From Globodera rostochiensis (taxonomy: Eukaryota; Nematoda; Chromadorea; Rhabditida; Heteroderidae): a stretch of 64,000 nucleotides of DNA. The stretch lies in contig JAEVLN010000041.1 in the NCBI GenBank assembly GCA_018350325.1, positions 1 to 64,000 of the forward strand, read 5' to 3'. The notes under the pieces are model-generated. The model ran no database searches. It was not told the DNA's origin and saw only the letters and a program-made list of their open reading frames with translations. Of this stretch, positions 10,443 through 22,345 are shown piece by piece. A program made the translations under genes and the position numbers. Every line of letters starts with the position of its first letter. Position 1 is the first letter of the stretch.

Positions 10443-13400
10443 AAGTAATGTGGGGGATGAATGAGAGTAATGTGGGGGATGAATGAGAGTAATGTGGGGG
10501 ATGAATGAGAGTAATGTGGGGGATGAATGAGTGTAATGTGGGGGATATGAGAGTAATGTGAGGGATGAATGAGAGTAATGTGGGGGATGAATGAGAGTAA
10601 TGTGGGGGATGAATGAGAGTAATGTGGGGGATGAATGAGAGTAATGTGGGGGATGAATGAGAGTAATGTGGGGGATGAATGAGAGTATGTGGGGGGATGA
10701 ATGAGTGTAATGTGGGGGATATGAGAGTAATGTGAGGGATGAATGAGAGTAATGTGGGGGATGAATGAGAGTAATGTGGGGGATGAATGAGAGTAATGTG
10801 GGGGATGAATGAGAGTAATGTGGGGGATGAATGAGAGTAATGTGGGGGATGAATGAGAGTAATGTGGGGGATATGAGAGTAATGTGAGGGATGAATGAGA
10901 GTAATGTGGGGGATGAATGAGAGTAATGTGGGGGATGAATGAGAGTAATGTGAGGGATGAATGAGAGTAATGTGGGGGATGAATGAGAGTAATGTGAGGG
11001 ATGAATGAGAGTAATGTGGGGGATGAATGAGAGTAATGTGAGGGATGAATGAGAGTAATGTGGGGGATGAATGAGAGTAATGTGGGGGATGAATGAGAGT
11101 AATGTGAGGGATGAATGAGAGTAATGTGGGGGATGAGATGAAGGTACTGTGAGGGAATGAATGAGAGTATTATGGGGGCGATATGAGAGTAATGGGAGGG
11201 ATAGAATGAGAGTAATGTGGGAGGATGAGAGTATGTGGGGGATGATGGAGTAATGTGAGGGATGAATGAGAGTAATGTGGGGGATCTGAATAGTATGTGA
11301 GTGTGAATGAGAGTAGGTGGGAGATGAATGAGAGTAATGTGGGGGGATATGAGAGTAATGTGAGGGGATGACTGAGTAATGTGAGGATGAATGAGAGTAA
11401 TGTGGGGGAATGAATGAGAGTAATGAGGTGGGGATGAAGATTAGGTATGTGGGAGGATGAATGAGAGTAAATGTAGGGGATGAAAGTAGACGTATATGAT
11501 GGGGGATGAATGCAGAGTGTGGGGGATGAGAGTAATGTGGGGGATGAATGAGAGTAATGGGGGATGAATGAGAGTAATGGGGGGGATGAATGAGAGTAAT
11601 GTGGGGATTATGAGAGTAATGTGAGGGATGAATGAGAGTAATGTGAGGGATGAATGAGAGTAATGTGGAGGGATGAATGAGAGTAATGTGGGGCATGAGG
11701 AGAGTAATGTGGGGGATCTATGAGAGTAATGTGGGGATGAATGAGATAATGTGGGGATGAATGAGAGTAATGTGAGGGATGAATGAGAGTAATGTGGAGG
11801 GATGAATGAGAGTAGTGGGGATGATCGAGAATGTGGGGATGAATGAGAGTAATGTGAGGATGAATGAGAGTAGTACTGTGAGGGATGAATGAGGAGTAAT
11901 GTGGGGGATGAATGAGAGTAATGTGAGGGATATGAATGAGAGTAATGTGGGATGATGAGAGTATGTGGGGGATGAAGGAGAGTAATGTGGGGATGAATGA
12001 GAGTAATGTGGGGGATATGAATGAGAGTAAGTGAGGGATGAATGAGAGTAATGTGAGGGATGAATGAGAGTAATGTGGGGATGATGATAGTAATGTGAGG
12101 GATGAATTAGAGTAATGTGGTGGGAGGCATGAGAGTAATGTGGGGGATATGAAGAGAGTAATGTGAGGGGATGAATGAGAGTAATGTGGGGGATGAATGA
12201 GAGTAATGGGGATGAATGAGTGGAATGTGGGGGATATGAGAGTAATGTGAGGGATGAATGAGAGTAATGTGGGGGATGGAATGAGGTAATGTGAGGGATG
12301 AATGAGAGTAATTGTGGGGGGATGATATGAGAGTAATGTGGGGGATGAATGAGAGTAATGTGGGGATGAATGAGAGTAATGTGGGGGGAATGATGAGAGG
12401 AATGTGAGGGATGAATGAGAGGTAATGTGAGGGGCTATGCATGAGAAGTCATGTGGGGGTGTATGATGAGAGTAATGTGAGGGATGAATGAGAGTAAATG
12501 TTAGGGGGATGAATGAGAGGAATGTGAGGGATGAATGAGAGTAATGTGGGGGATGAATGAGAGTAATGGTGAGGGATGAATGAGAGTAATGTGAGGATGA
12601 CATGAGAGTAATGTGAGGGGCTGTATGAGAGTAATGTGGGGGATGAATGAGAGTAATGTGAGGGATGAATGAGAGTAATGTGGGGGATGAATGAGAGTAA
12701 TGTGAGGGATGAATGAGAGTAATGTGGGGATGAATGAGAGTAATGGGGGATGATAGAGTAATGTGGGGGATGAATGAGAGTAATGTGGGGGATGAATGAG
12801 AGTAATGTGGGGGATGAATGAGAGTAATGTGGGGATGAATGAGAGTAATGTGGGGATGAATGAGAGTAATGTGAGGGATGAATGAGAGTAATGTGGGGGA
12901 TGAATGAGAGTAATGTGGGGGATGAATGAGAGTAATGTGAGGGATGAATGAGAGTAATGTGGGGGATGAATGAGAGTAATGTGTGGGGATGAATGAGAGT
13001 AATGTGAGGGATGAATGAGAGTAATGTGGGGGATGAATGAGAGTAATGTGAGGGATGAATGAGAGTAATGTGAGGGATGAATGAGAGTAATGTGGGGGAT
13101 GAATGAGAGTAATGTGAGGGATGAATGAGAGTAATGTGGGGGATGAATGAGAGTAATGTGAGGGATGAATGAGAGTAATGTGAGGGATGAATGAGAGTAA
13201 TGTGGGGGATGAATGAGAGTAATGTGGGGATGAATGAGAGTAATGTGAGGGATGAATGAGAGTAATGTGGGGGATGAATGAGAGTAATGTGGGGATGAAT
13301 GAGAGTAATGTGGGGGATGAATGAGAGTAATGTGAGGGATGAATGAGAGTAATGTGGGGGATGAATGAGAGTAATTGAGGGATGAATGAGAGTAATGTGG

Positions 13401-13800
13401 GGGATGAATGAGAGTAATGTGGGGATGAATGAGAGTAATGTGAGGGATGAATGAGAGTAATGTGGGGGATGAATGAGAGTAATGTGGGGGATGAATGAGA
13501 GTAATGTGAGGGATGAATGAGAGTAATGTGGGGGATGAATGAGAGTAATGTGAGGGATGAATGAGAGTAATGTGGGGGATGAATGAGAGTAATGTGAGGG
13601 ATGAATGAGAGTAATGTGAGGGATGAATGAGAGTAATGTGAGGGATGAATGAGAGTAATGTGGGGGATGAATGAGAGTAATGTGGGGGATGAATGAGAGT
13701 AATGTGAGGGATGAATGAGAGTAATGTGAGGGATGAATTAGAGTAATGTGGGGGATGAATGAGAGTAATGTGAGGGATGAATGAGAGTAATGTGGGGGAT
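10443..13800. repeat. 3.4 kb minisatellite array, 22-bp unit
   Basis: About 150 head-to-tail copies of gaatgagagtaatgtggggg + at. The main variant changes ggggg to gaggg. Both outer blocks (about 10.44-11.1 kb and 12.6-13.8 kb) are nearly homogeneous; the middle (about 11.14-12.6 kb) is riddled with 1-2 bp indels. Because 22 is not a multiple of 3 and the minus-strand unit has no stop in any phase, the array is open in the minus strand over long stretches and encodes a 22-residue HITLIHPPHYSHSS-type period. That is a property of the repeat, not evidence of a gene. Confidence 0.97.
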
Positions 13801-14254
13801 GAAGAAGAGAAGGAGAAGGTAAATAAAGAAATGAGGATGTGCAAAGTTGCTAAAGGGTCATAACACCAAACAGCGGGAGAAGGACGCAAAAGGAAGATTA
13901 ATGAGTGGCACTGGCGTTATTGGGACCGGATGGATGCGTTGAAAGTTTGTTGGGCCCTTTGCTCTCATTTCAACACTTTCAGAACAAAGAAATCACAACG
14001 GCGCACACTTTTGCGAGCACCGACCCGGCCCATTACCCTCAGCATCGGAGGGTTGTGCACTCGCGGCAAATGACAGGTAAATAAGCGATGAGTCAGCAGG
14101 CTTTTAAGCTGGACCATTTGAGGAATTTAAAAAATTGAAAGAATCCAACGGAAGTTGCAATCCGACGCTTTGTTCTCCAGTAGGTCCGACTTCCACTCAC
14201 TGCCTCTGCTCTTTCTCTCGTTTTGGCTTGTCCAAAACACGTAAACAAATTTGC

Positions 14255-14485
14255 GTCCTCATCCCCCCCCCTCCCCCCCCCTCTCGGCAAAGTTCCTCCC
14301 CCCGCCCCCCCCCCCGGGAAAGTTCCCTCCCCCCTCGGCAAAATCCCCCCCCCCCCCCGGGAAAGTTCCTCTCCCCCCCGGGGAAAGTTCCTCTCCCCCC
14401 CCGGGAAAGTTCTTTCCCGCCCCCTCCCCCCTCCAGGAAAGTCCCTCTTCCCCCTCCTCCCCTCCCCCCCCCCCCGGTCGATTGT
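14255..14485. repeat. C-rich low-complexity tract with 'gggaaagttcctc' words
   Basis: Alternating C runs and cggcaaagttcctc / cgggaaagttcctc units of irregular length. The open frames across it are Pro-rich artefacts. Confidence 0.8.
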
Positions 14486-15018
14486 TTGCGCATCTCTCAA
14501 TTCTCTCCCGCCGCCATTTTGTGGTGGAAATCGCTCGTCCCACACTCAATAAGCCCATCACTCGCACGCCGCAATCCGTCGATGATTGATATTATGTAGT
14601 GTGTACGCCGATGATACGTACGTTCCCGCCATCATTGGAAGCTTTCATCTGCCAAATTCAGAATTGTACTTGAAAATAAAGATTTTTGTACTTGAACCTA
14701 GCCTCAACAAGATGGCAACGCTGCGAGGGTCAAATTGGTTTTTGGTTAATGAGAAGGAAAAAGGCTTTATTTATTATTGACACTTTTTTTGTGCTTTGCT
14801 TTGCCCGCTCTTTCATATTTTCTTCAATTGGCCGCCTCTTCCGATTTTATTCTTATCGCCGATTCCCTTAAGAAGAACGAAATGAAGGGGGCACTCCTCC
14901 GCTAAGGAATGAGTTGATCGAGCGGTGAGTGTTCGCTCGCCTTTTCCATTGTCACTTCCCCTGAAGGGTTTCCCAATCCGCTCTCTCCGTCCCCACGGGC
15001 GTCAATTTCGGCTCGGAC

Positions 15019-18000
15019 ATGGTCGAACTCCGTCACGTGCTGCTTTCTTCGCCCATCCCACGCGCGTCGTTGACGGCTTCTGCTCAACAACCTTCTTCAG
15101 CTGGTCGCCTTATCAATTCTCCGCCTGGTGAGAATCGGACAGAAGAGTCGAACGGCCGACTCAGCGGCCACCTGAGACATTTACCCGCCATTGGCAGTCC
15201 GCCAACATCGCCGTTGGCAAGCAGTTTGATCGGAATCCACGAAGTGAGTGCTTCATTGATGAACATACCCTAAAGCGTTGGCTAACTTAAACACAAAATT
15301 GATAACCTTGGTACAATCCCTGATCGAGTCTCGACATTTCCGGCAATCTTTTCTATTTAGGTCTCTCTCTCGTATGCCCGTCCTGAACTTCTCTCTCCTT
15401 CAGCTGCAGCAGAGGAGCCTAATTTGAGTTCACTTCCCTTCCGTTCTTCGGCACTTCCCTCCTCCGGCAGTGTTCAGATGCATTTCAGCGAAGGAAAGTC
15501 GGGGGGCGATGGGCAATTGCTTTACACCGTCGATCGCCCGCAGGGCGATTGGACTTTTGGCGCAGGCAAATTTCTTCAGGTGAATGCTTTTTTGAGCAAT
15601 CGGCTCGCTCATAATCCTCCAAAGCAGATTAGCGACAGCTTTCCGAAAAAAAGCGAAGCATTCCCCGTGACAATGGGGCGAACAACGACAACAAAAGCGT
15701 CGCCGGAAGACATAACAACGCACCCACAGGCAATGGACAAAATGGAATTCACATCGTTGACGAGGTCGGAAGAACGACAAAAACAGCAACCGCCACAGTC
15801 AAGGATGAGAAGAAGCGGGGAGTGGGAATGGAGGTGAGTGGCGGGGGGGGGGGGGGGGGGGAAGCTCTCCTGGCAAAGAAAGAGTCGAGAAATACAATTC
15901 GGGATTATGGGAGGGCGGCAAGGTTCTTTCTTCATCAAGCGGTGATTTATTTGCTTATTTGCTCTGGGGGACGTCTGTGCTGTGGAGGGTGTAACTTTAA
16001 CTGCGATCATTTTCAACTCACAAAACTTCAATTTACCTATTTCGCGTTTTAGAAATTGCACGCCGATGTTTGGCTGGACATCGCCTCCACAAGTTCAACC
16101 CGTCCCTATACTCAGCCATCATCAGACACGTTCCTATGAAAGCAGCGAGGAGTCGAAGATGTCGGAGGAGAGGGGGACGCGCAAATCGCGAACAGTGTTT
16201 GAGAAAACAACCTGTGAACTCCTCACTGAAAAGTCCGTCACAACATTCGGACGAATGCCTAATGCAAAAGTGCCAACGGCATCGAAACAGTCCAAAAGGC
16301 AGAAGGAACAGCAGCCGATCAGAGTTGTTCAACAACGGCAGAGGCTTCCTCGAATTAGCCAGGAAGAGTTGAACGGGACGTACCTGTACACCCGGTATGG
16401 GGAGGAAGAGGACAGAAGACCGGTGGGAGTGAGAGGGGAGAGCGCATACGTCCAGCAGTCGAATGGAGACAGCAGGAGAGAATGGCGAGTGACAGAAGAA
16501 CAGTCGTCGGTAATGAAAGAGATGAGCAGAACGACGAAGAGTTGGAAAGCGCCCGAGGGGAGGGTGGATGAAAGAACGACAACGCCATTGGTAGTTTTGC
16601 TGTCCGAAAGACCTTTTCGTCGGAAAATGCCTGACAAAATGCCAGAAATAGATGAAGGGGACAGAGCAAAACAATTACAGAGAGCACAGACAACGAGACT
16701 CATCGACTTCGAGACGTACAAGAAAGAAGTGGAGCAACTGCAGAGAAAGGCGGCCGCCCTGGGAGATACAGGAAACGGAAATACATCAATCGAATTGCTG
16801 CCATTGGCACCAGCTATTGTTGTAGCCCCCGGGCATAAAAAAGAGATGGCATTGCCGAAGGCAAAACAACCAACTTTGGAGGCAACTCTAAAGTATTTCT
16901 CCAATGAAGAGTTGATAACAGAGACGATTAAAGAAGCAGAGCATAAAAGAAGAGAGGGGGAGGCTGAAGAGGAATGGGAGAGAGTTGAGAAAGAAGCCAG
17001 GGATTGCATGGAAGAGCGAAGAAAGAAGAGACTGGAAGTGCAAGACGAGGAGAAGAAGGAGAGAATGAGGAAGAGTAGAGAAAATGAAGACAAACTGAGA
17101 AGGATGGAAGAAGACAAACTGAGAAGGATGGAAGAAGACAAACTGAGAAGGATGGAAGAAGACAAACTGAGAAGAATGGAAGAAGACGAAGACAAACTGC
17201 GAAAGATGGAAGAAGACAAACTGAGAAGAATGGAAGAAGTCGAAGACAAACTGAGAAGGATGGAAGAAGATGAACTGAGAAGAATGGAAGAAGACGAAGA
17301 CAAACTGAGAAGGATGGAAGAAGATGAACTGAGAAGAATGGAAGAAGACGAAGACAAACTGAGAAGGATGGAAGAAGACAAACTGAGAAGGATGGAAGAA
17401 GACAAACTGAGAAGGATGGAAGAAGAGTTTAGAAAGGAAAAGCCTTCTCTGATCAGACCACAACCAGTTTACGTATCAACTGCATCTGAATATATGGAAG
17501 TGATCAACTTAGAAAGTCCATCGAAGTTGAACATATTTAAAGAAATGGAAGAAAGTCGTCCATTTTCTGCAGCATCTTCGGTGCTAATCGAAAGGGCAGT
17601 GCCGGTAGAGGAGATGGGAAGCAAACAGAGAGTGAAAGTGATGGAAGAGAAAGGAGGTGAGGAGCCAGGAAGAGAAAAAGAAGATGAACGGAATAAGCCG
17701 GAGGGGGAAGTGGAAAAGGAGGAGCAACAGCAGAAAGAGCAGCGGGAAGAAGTCACTCCGATTGAGTTTGAAGCGGACGCGGGCAGAGGCCTGGGGAGAC
17801 ATCTTCTGGAGACTCTGTCGAGAGAGTTGCAGTATCAGGAGGAGATTGACATGGAGGTCAGCAGGAGAAGGCGCAAGATAGTAGCTGACGGAGGAGAAGG
17901 ACGGGAGGCGGAAGAGGAGGGACGGAGGGACGAGCACGAAGACAAAGAAGTTCGGATGGGGCAAAAAAAGAAGAGGCCGACAGAAGAAGAGGAAGAAGAG

Positions 18001-19998
18001 CCTGAACTGTCGCGCATGGAGGACACGGGAGGAGAACACATTTTGTGGGGAAGAGTTCCGCAGCAGCAACAGGTGGGAAGGGGGAGGGGGCTGAGGCGGG
18101 CGAGAAAAATGTCCGGTCGGGTCAACCCAACCGAGTTTTGGGTAACCCAGTGCAACCCTGGAGGGGAGGGGGTGGGGGGGAGGGAGGGGAGGGGGCAAGT
18201 AGAAAACGCCCCGAGGCGTCATTGTGCGCGGATTTTTAATTAGCCTAACCACAGTACCCCCCCCCCCCCCATAAATGCCATTGAATTGACAGAAAGCGAC
18301 AGCGGCGACCTGCTTCGTGCCAATTCATCGTCACGGCGCCAAAGTGTCCATCTCCGGCGAGTTGTCGTCGCTTCCGCCGGTGAGGGAAGAGGGTGAAGAC
18401 GAAGAGCCAACCTTCGAGGAGAAAGTGGTGAGTGTTCGTGTAACCAGACCGCGATGCTTTCCTTTTCTTTCCCAACACGGCCATTCGTTCATCCGAACGC
18501 CGTTTACGAGCAGTTGTTCCCGTCTTTGAATTGTCTGTTCTTCTGCTGCCGACGAATTATCGGACCATTTCCTCCGATAAACTTTGTAATTCCTTCCAAA
18601 AGTGGCCATTTGCAAACATTTCGCCCCAATTTCGTTTTGTGCGTTTCTTATCGGCAATTTGTGACGATGGGTTGAGCCGATTGTGTACAAAACTCGCCGA
18701 ACCGACACAAATTGCTGAAAAGCCCCCCCCCCCTTCGCAAATGATGGAATGTCACACATTCTCTCTCACACTCACTAATCTCTCCAAACGCAATTCCTGT
18801 GAGATCATAAGAAGACGATACAAGCTCATAAAGGCGACTAAGCACTACAAAACTTCAGAAACTTTTGGAATTTTACGAATGAAACAGAGCGAAAAACAAC
18901 GCCAACGACTTCGACACGTACGTGCAGAACAACTGAACAGTGCGTCCGACGTGTCCAGTGAGGGATCAATTTCGCCGGAAGTGCGGCGAGTTCAAAAGGT
19001 GTGATTGGTTTCTCTTTGCAAGCGGGACGGCGCTGACTCATCTCGCGGCTATGCTCAACCCCAACAAATTGTCCATCCCTTTCCCACTTTCATCTCTTTC
19101 CATTCTTCCCGAATCTCACCATTCATTCGTTCCATCCTTTTGTGCTCTCTTTAAATTCCAATCTCGCATTCATAGCAATCATTTTAATGTTTCTTTTTCC
19201 CTGCGAGCAATGATTAAGCAAGCATTGCAAAGCACACTTTGTTTGTTGTGTTTGCAATGCAAACTCTCCCCCCCCTCCCTCCCTCTCTAGTCCTTCCCCC
19301 CCTCCCCCCCCTCCCTTCCCCCCCCCCCTCCCTCTTTAGTCCTTCCCCTCCTCCCCCCCCCCCCTCCCTCTTTAGTCCTTCCCCCCCTCCCCCCCCCCTC
19401 CCTTCCCCCCCCCCTCCCTCCCTCTTTAGTCCTTCCCCCCCTCCCCCCCCCCTCCCTTCCCCCCCCCCCCCCCCCCTCCCTCTTTAGTCCTTCCCCCCCT
19501 CCCCCCCCCTCCCTCTTTAGTCCTTCCCCCCCTCCCCCCCCCTCCCTCTTTAGTCCTTCCCCCCCTCCCCCCCCCCCTCCCTTCCCCCCCCCCCCCCCCC
19601 TCCCTCTTTAGTCCTCCCCTCCTCACAATCAGCACTTCTTTGCTTCATCCTCCCCCTTTCCAATTCACTTCTTTCTTCCTCCCGCCCTCAACCCCTGCTT
19701 AATTAGCGCCATCTTCTCTTATCTGGTTAATTTTTATGCGTTTTTATTCAATCGCTTTTTCTCTATGCATTTTCCATTTTGTTAGGTTGAGGAGACCAGC
19801 ACAACGCAAACAGTTCCCAGCCGAAAGCGAGTGCCTCCTCCGCCCCCTCCGAAACCGCCGCATTCCATCTTCGGCACCGGCACTGCCCACCAACAGACGA
19901 CGGTTGCTTCCGAGCCGCACCTTCGTGAGTCGTCCTTCTCTTCCGTCTACTCCAACTTTCCACAAACTTACTCCACTCTTCACACATACAACACGTAA
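15019..19998 (+). CDS. long Glu/Arg-rich repeat protein upstream of, and possibly spliced to, the IFB-like gene
   Basis: Exons 15019-15243, 15361-15833, 16053-18072, 18293-18427, 18888-18998 and 19786-19994 join with every phase matching, giving about 1058 residues. The first two exons are Ser/Pro-rich. The large exon is strongly charged, with a coiled-coil repeat block of KLRRMEED-type units (residues about 580-700) and flanking Glu/Lys-rich segments. The next exon contains FVPIHRHGAKVSISGELSS, and the last holds a polyproline stretch (VPPPPPPKPP). I do not recognise the family. The last exon either stops at 19996-19998 (acg taa) or uses the gtaagg donor at 19995, which joins in frame to the acceptor just before the IFB ATG at 20308. 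The 5' start is uncertain: ATG 15019 is the first in-frame Met after a stop at 14962, but an acceptor near 14970 could bring in an upstream exon. Probably cytoskeletal; that is inference. Confidence 0.6.
17088..17430 (+). repeat. coding 24/30-bp repeat (DKLRRMEE units)
   Basis: About 13 tandem copies of a 24-bp unit (gacaaactgagaaggatgga + aga), some extended by gacgaa to 30 bp. They are all in frame, encoding (E)DKLRRMEE with variants DELRRMEE and VEDKLRRMEE. The near-identity of copies implies recent expansion. The unit is compatible with a charged single alpha-helix or coiled coil. Confidence 0.9.
18999..19785 (+). other. intron containing a pyrimidine minisatellite
   Basis: Inferred intron between the phase-0 exons ending at 18998 and starting at 19786 (ttttgttag acceptor). 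Most of its 3' half is repeat. Confidence 0.55.
19266..19618. repeat. C/T minisatellite, 30-60 bp units
   Basis: Repeated blocks of ccctctttagtccttccccc followed by C runs of varying length. It lies in the inferred intron; the unit itself carries a ctttag acceptor-like word each time. Confidence 0.9.
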
Positions 19999-20109
19999 GG
20001 CTGGCGTGGCGGTACAAACAAAATGAAAAAGTTTTTGTTGACAGTGATTACGGGGGAAAATAATCCGTTTATGGGGGAGGGATTGTTGTCGTCGTCGTCG
20101 GCTTGGGGG

Positions 20110-20215
20110 GACGGGGCGAGGGATGGGGGGGGGGGGTGGGGGGGGGGGTGCTCATCTGCTGGGGGGGGGGGGGGGCTCTGCACGTCTTCCTCCTCCCCCC
20201 CCCCCCCCTCCCCCG
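20110..20215. repeat. adjacent G-run and C-run tracts
   Basis: G-rich (20125-20175) followed by C-rich (20195-20215) tracts in the intron or 5' region just ahead of the IFB start. They could form a G-rich hairpin or quadruplex. Confidence 0.7.
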
Positions 20216-20307
20216 CCCAATTTATGCATAGTTTTTGCATTTCACAATATATACTTGCCGAATTTCCCCCATCACTGCAAAAACCGTACTTTCCCGCCCC
20301 GCTAAGG

Positions 20308-22345
20308 ATGGATAGTCCGGCCAGCAGCGATTACCGGAGTGCGATTTCCTCCCGTCCGTACTTTCCCCGGCCCCGGCCTTTGTCCCCCGCTCGCTATTCG
20401 TCCGATGGAGGCCCTCGAGTGCTGAAAATGGTCAGCGAGTGCTCCTCCATCAGCAGCCGCCCCATGTCGCCCTACCCCGGTTCCACGGCTGCTTCGGCAA
20501 TCCGGGATGCGCGAGAACGGGAGAAGAAGGAGATGAGCGAGCTGAACGATCGGTTGGCCAACTACATTGAGAAGGCAGGAAGTCTTTTTGAGTAAAACTT
20601 AATCAAACACTTTAGGTTCGCTTTTTGGAGGCACAAAACCGCAAATTGGCCACGGATTTGGACTTTTTGCACAAAAGATGGGGAAAAGACGCGTCCAATG
20701 TGCGCGAAATGTATGAGACGGATTTGCGCCAGGCTAAAAAACTTTTGGAAGAGGCACAACGCCAAAAGAACGAATTGGAGAAGAAGGCGAAAGCGATGGG
20801 AGACGAAATGGAAACTCTGATGAAGAAGTTCGTGAAAGCATCTGGGATCAAAATTAATGACAGGCGATAAAGTGATTTATTGAAGGCACGCCGACGCGCT
20901 GAGTGCTCATGACGAGGACAAAAAGTTGATGGAAGAACTGCTGTTGAATCTTTCCTCCCTGGAGGCCGAGTTGGGCACGTTGAAGCGACGGTTGGGAATC
21001 TTGGAAGACGACCTGAAAGCATTGAGGCGAGAAAACCAGCACTTGAGTGGGGAAACGCATAAGGCCAGGACGGATCTGGACCAGGTTGGAGCAGCACAAA
21101 GTCTTGTCAATAACGGCATTTGGCTCTTGCCAGGAAACGCTGAACAGAATCGACTACCAAAACCAAGTGCAGACTCTGCTGGAAGAGATTGACTTCCTTC
21201 GCCGGGCGCATGAGGCTGAGATTCAGGATTTGCAGGCCATGGCTTCACGTGACACAACCGGGGAAAACCGCGAGTTCTTTCGCAACGAACTCGCCTCGGC
21301 TATCCGTGAGATCCGTAGCAATTATGATGCGTTAGACACCCGAAACCGGAGCGACATTGAGTCCTGGTACAAAATGAAGGTGCAGGAGATACAGACAATG
21401 AGTGCACGCCAAAACCTGGAGCAGAATTATGCCAAGGAAGAGGTAAAGCGGTTGCGCACCCAGCTTGGAGATCTGCGCGGAAAGCTGGCCGATTTGGAGG
21501 GTCGCAACTCTCTGCTGGAGAGGCAGGTGGAGGAGTTGGCCTACCAATTGGAGGACGACCAAAGGGCTTACGAATCGGCACTGAACGATAAGGACTCGCA
21601 GATCCGGAAGTTGCGTGATGAAGCACAAGCACTTATGCTGGAGCTGCAGATGTTGCTGGACACCAAACAGACGCTGGACGCTGAAATTGCCATCTATCGA
21701 AAAATGCTGGAGGGGGAGGAGGACCGGTCCGGGCTGTACCAGCTGGTGGAGCAGGTGGTCAAGAGTCAGAACATCCGACGGCAGGACGAGGCTGGTCAGT
21801 TTACCTGTGGACATATTGGCATTGGCTTAAAATATGCGTCCACACCAACGTCAGAGTCTCAGCGCGTACTGCGTGGCGAAAAGTCCTCCCGGCAGTCTTA
21901 TCAGAGATCTGCCAAAGGAAATGTGTCCGTACTTGAGACCTCTCCCGAGGGGAAGTACGTTGTACTGGAGAACACCCACCGGTCCAAGGAGGAGCCCATT
22001 GGGGGGTGGAAGTTGAGGCGACGCATTGACGGGAAGCGCGAAATTATGTACACTTTCCCCCAAGAGTTTGTGCTAAGGCCCGGAAAAACTGTCAAGGTTG
22101 GGTAAAAGGTCAAAATGAAAGGCCAAAACTTTTTTGAAGGTTTGGGCTCGAGGACAGGGCCTCAATGCCCCGCCCGATCAGTTGGTTTCTGACGGAGAGG
22201 AGTCTTTTGGGACTGGCTCCAACGTACAAACTTTGTTGTACAACCGAGATGGGGAGGTGAGTGAGCGCCGATCGCTAATCGGCTTTTGATTTAAATCGAT
22301 TTGAAGGAACGCGCTTCGCTTATCCAACGTTGCAGCGGCCGCTGA
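20308..22345 (+). CDS. ifb: cytoplasmic intermediate filament protein, IFB class
   Basis: Seven exons: 20308-20574, 20616-20827, 20886-21084, 21134-21794, 21855-22096, 22140-22256, 22307-22345; 578 aa with all phases matching. A Ser/Pro-rich head is followed by the rod: start motif [20 protein letters not shown], the long nematode coil 1B, linkers and coil 2, ending with the classic consensus [15 protein letters not shown]. The tail is a lamin-type immunoglobulin fold ([66 protein letters not shown]). The tail wording is closest to C. elegans IFB-1/IFB-2, obligate partners of IFA proteins in epidermal hemidesmosome attachments and intestine. The chain ends soon after EERASLIQR. The ATG at 20308 follows a tAAG acceptor, so an upstream exon may be spliced on. 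The intron after exon 1 is GC-AG. Confidence 0.95.
20575..20615 (+). other. non-canonical GC-AG intron in the IFB-like gene
   Basis: The rod start is invariant in intermediate filaments ([15 protein letters not shown]). The exon ends ...gag aag and the next begins gtt cgc; the 41-bp intervening sequence starts gcagga and ends tttag. No GT donor could preserve the motif. Confidence 0.9.

Noticed and set aside
10443..13800. CRISPR array
   Set aside because: Units are contiguous with no unique spacers, and the genome is eukaryotic.
10413..13889. Minus-strand open frames of 331-462 codons (HITLIHPPHYSHSS period)
   Set aside because: They follow entirely from the stop-free 22-bp repeat unit; the frame changes wherever the array has an indel, and there is no splice or start context.
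15982..16052. Translation start at ATG 15982 for the large charged exon
   Set aside because: It lies in an intron: the 15833 donor and 16053 acceptor join in phase and give a continuous protein, and the first codons of that frame are intron-like.
16329..17463. Minus-strand Ser/Leu and Phe-rich frames (SSSILLSLSS, FFHPSQFVF)
   Set aside because: Shadows of the KLRRMEED coding repeat on the plus strand.
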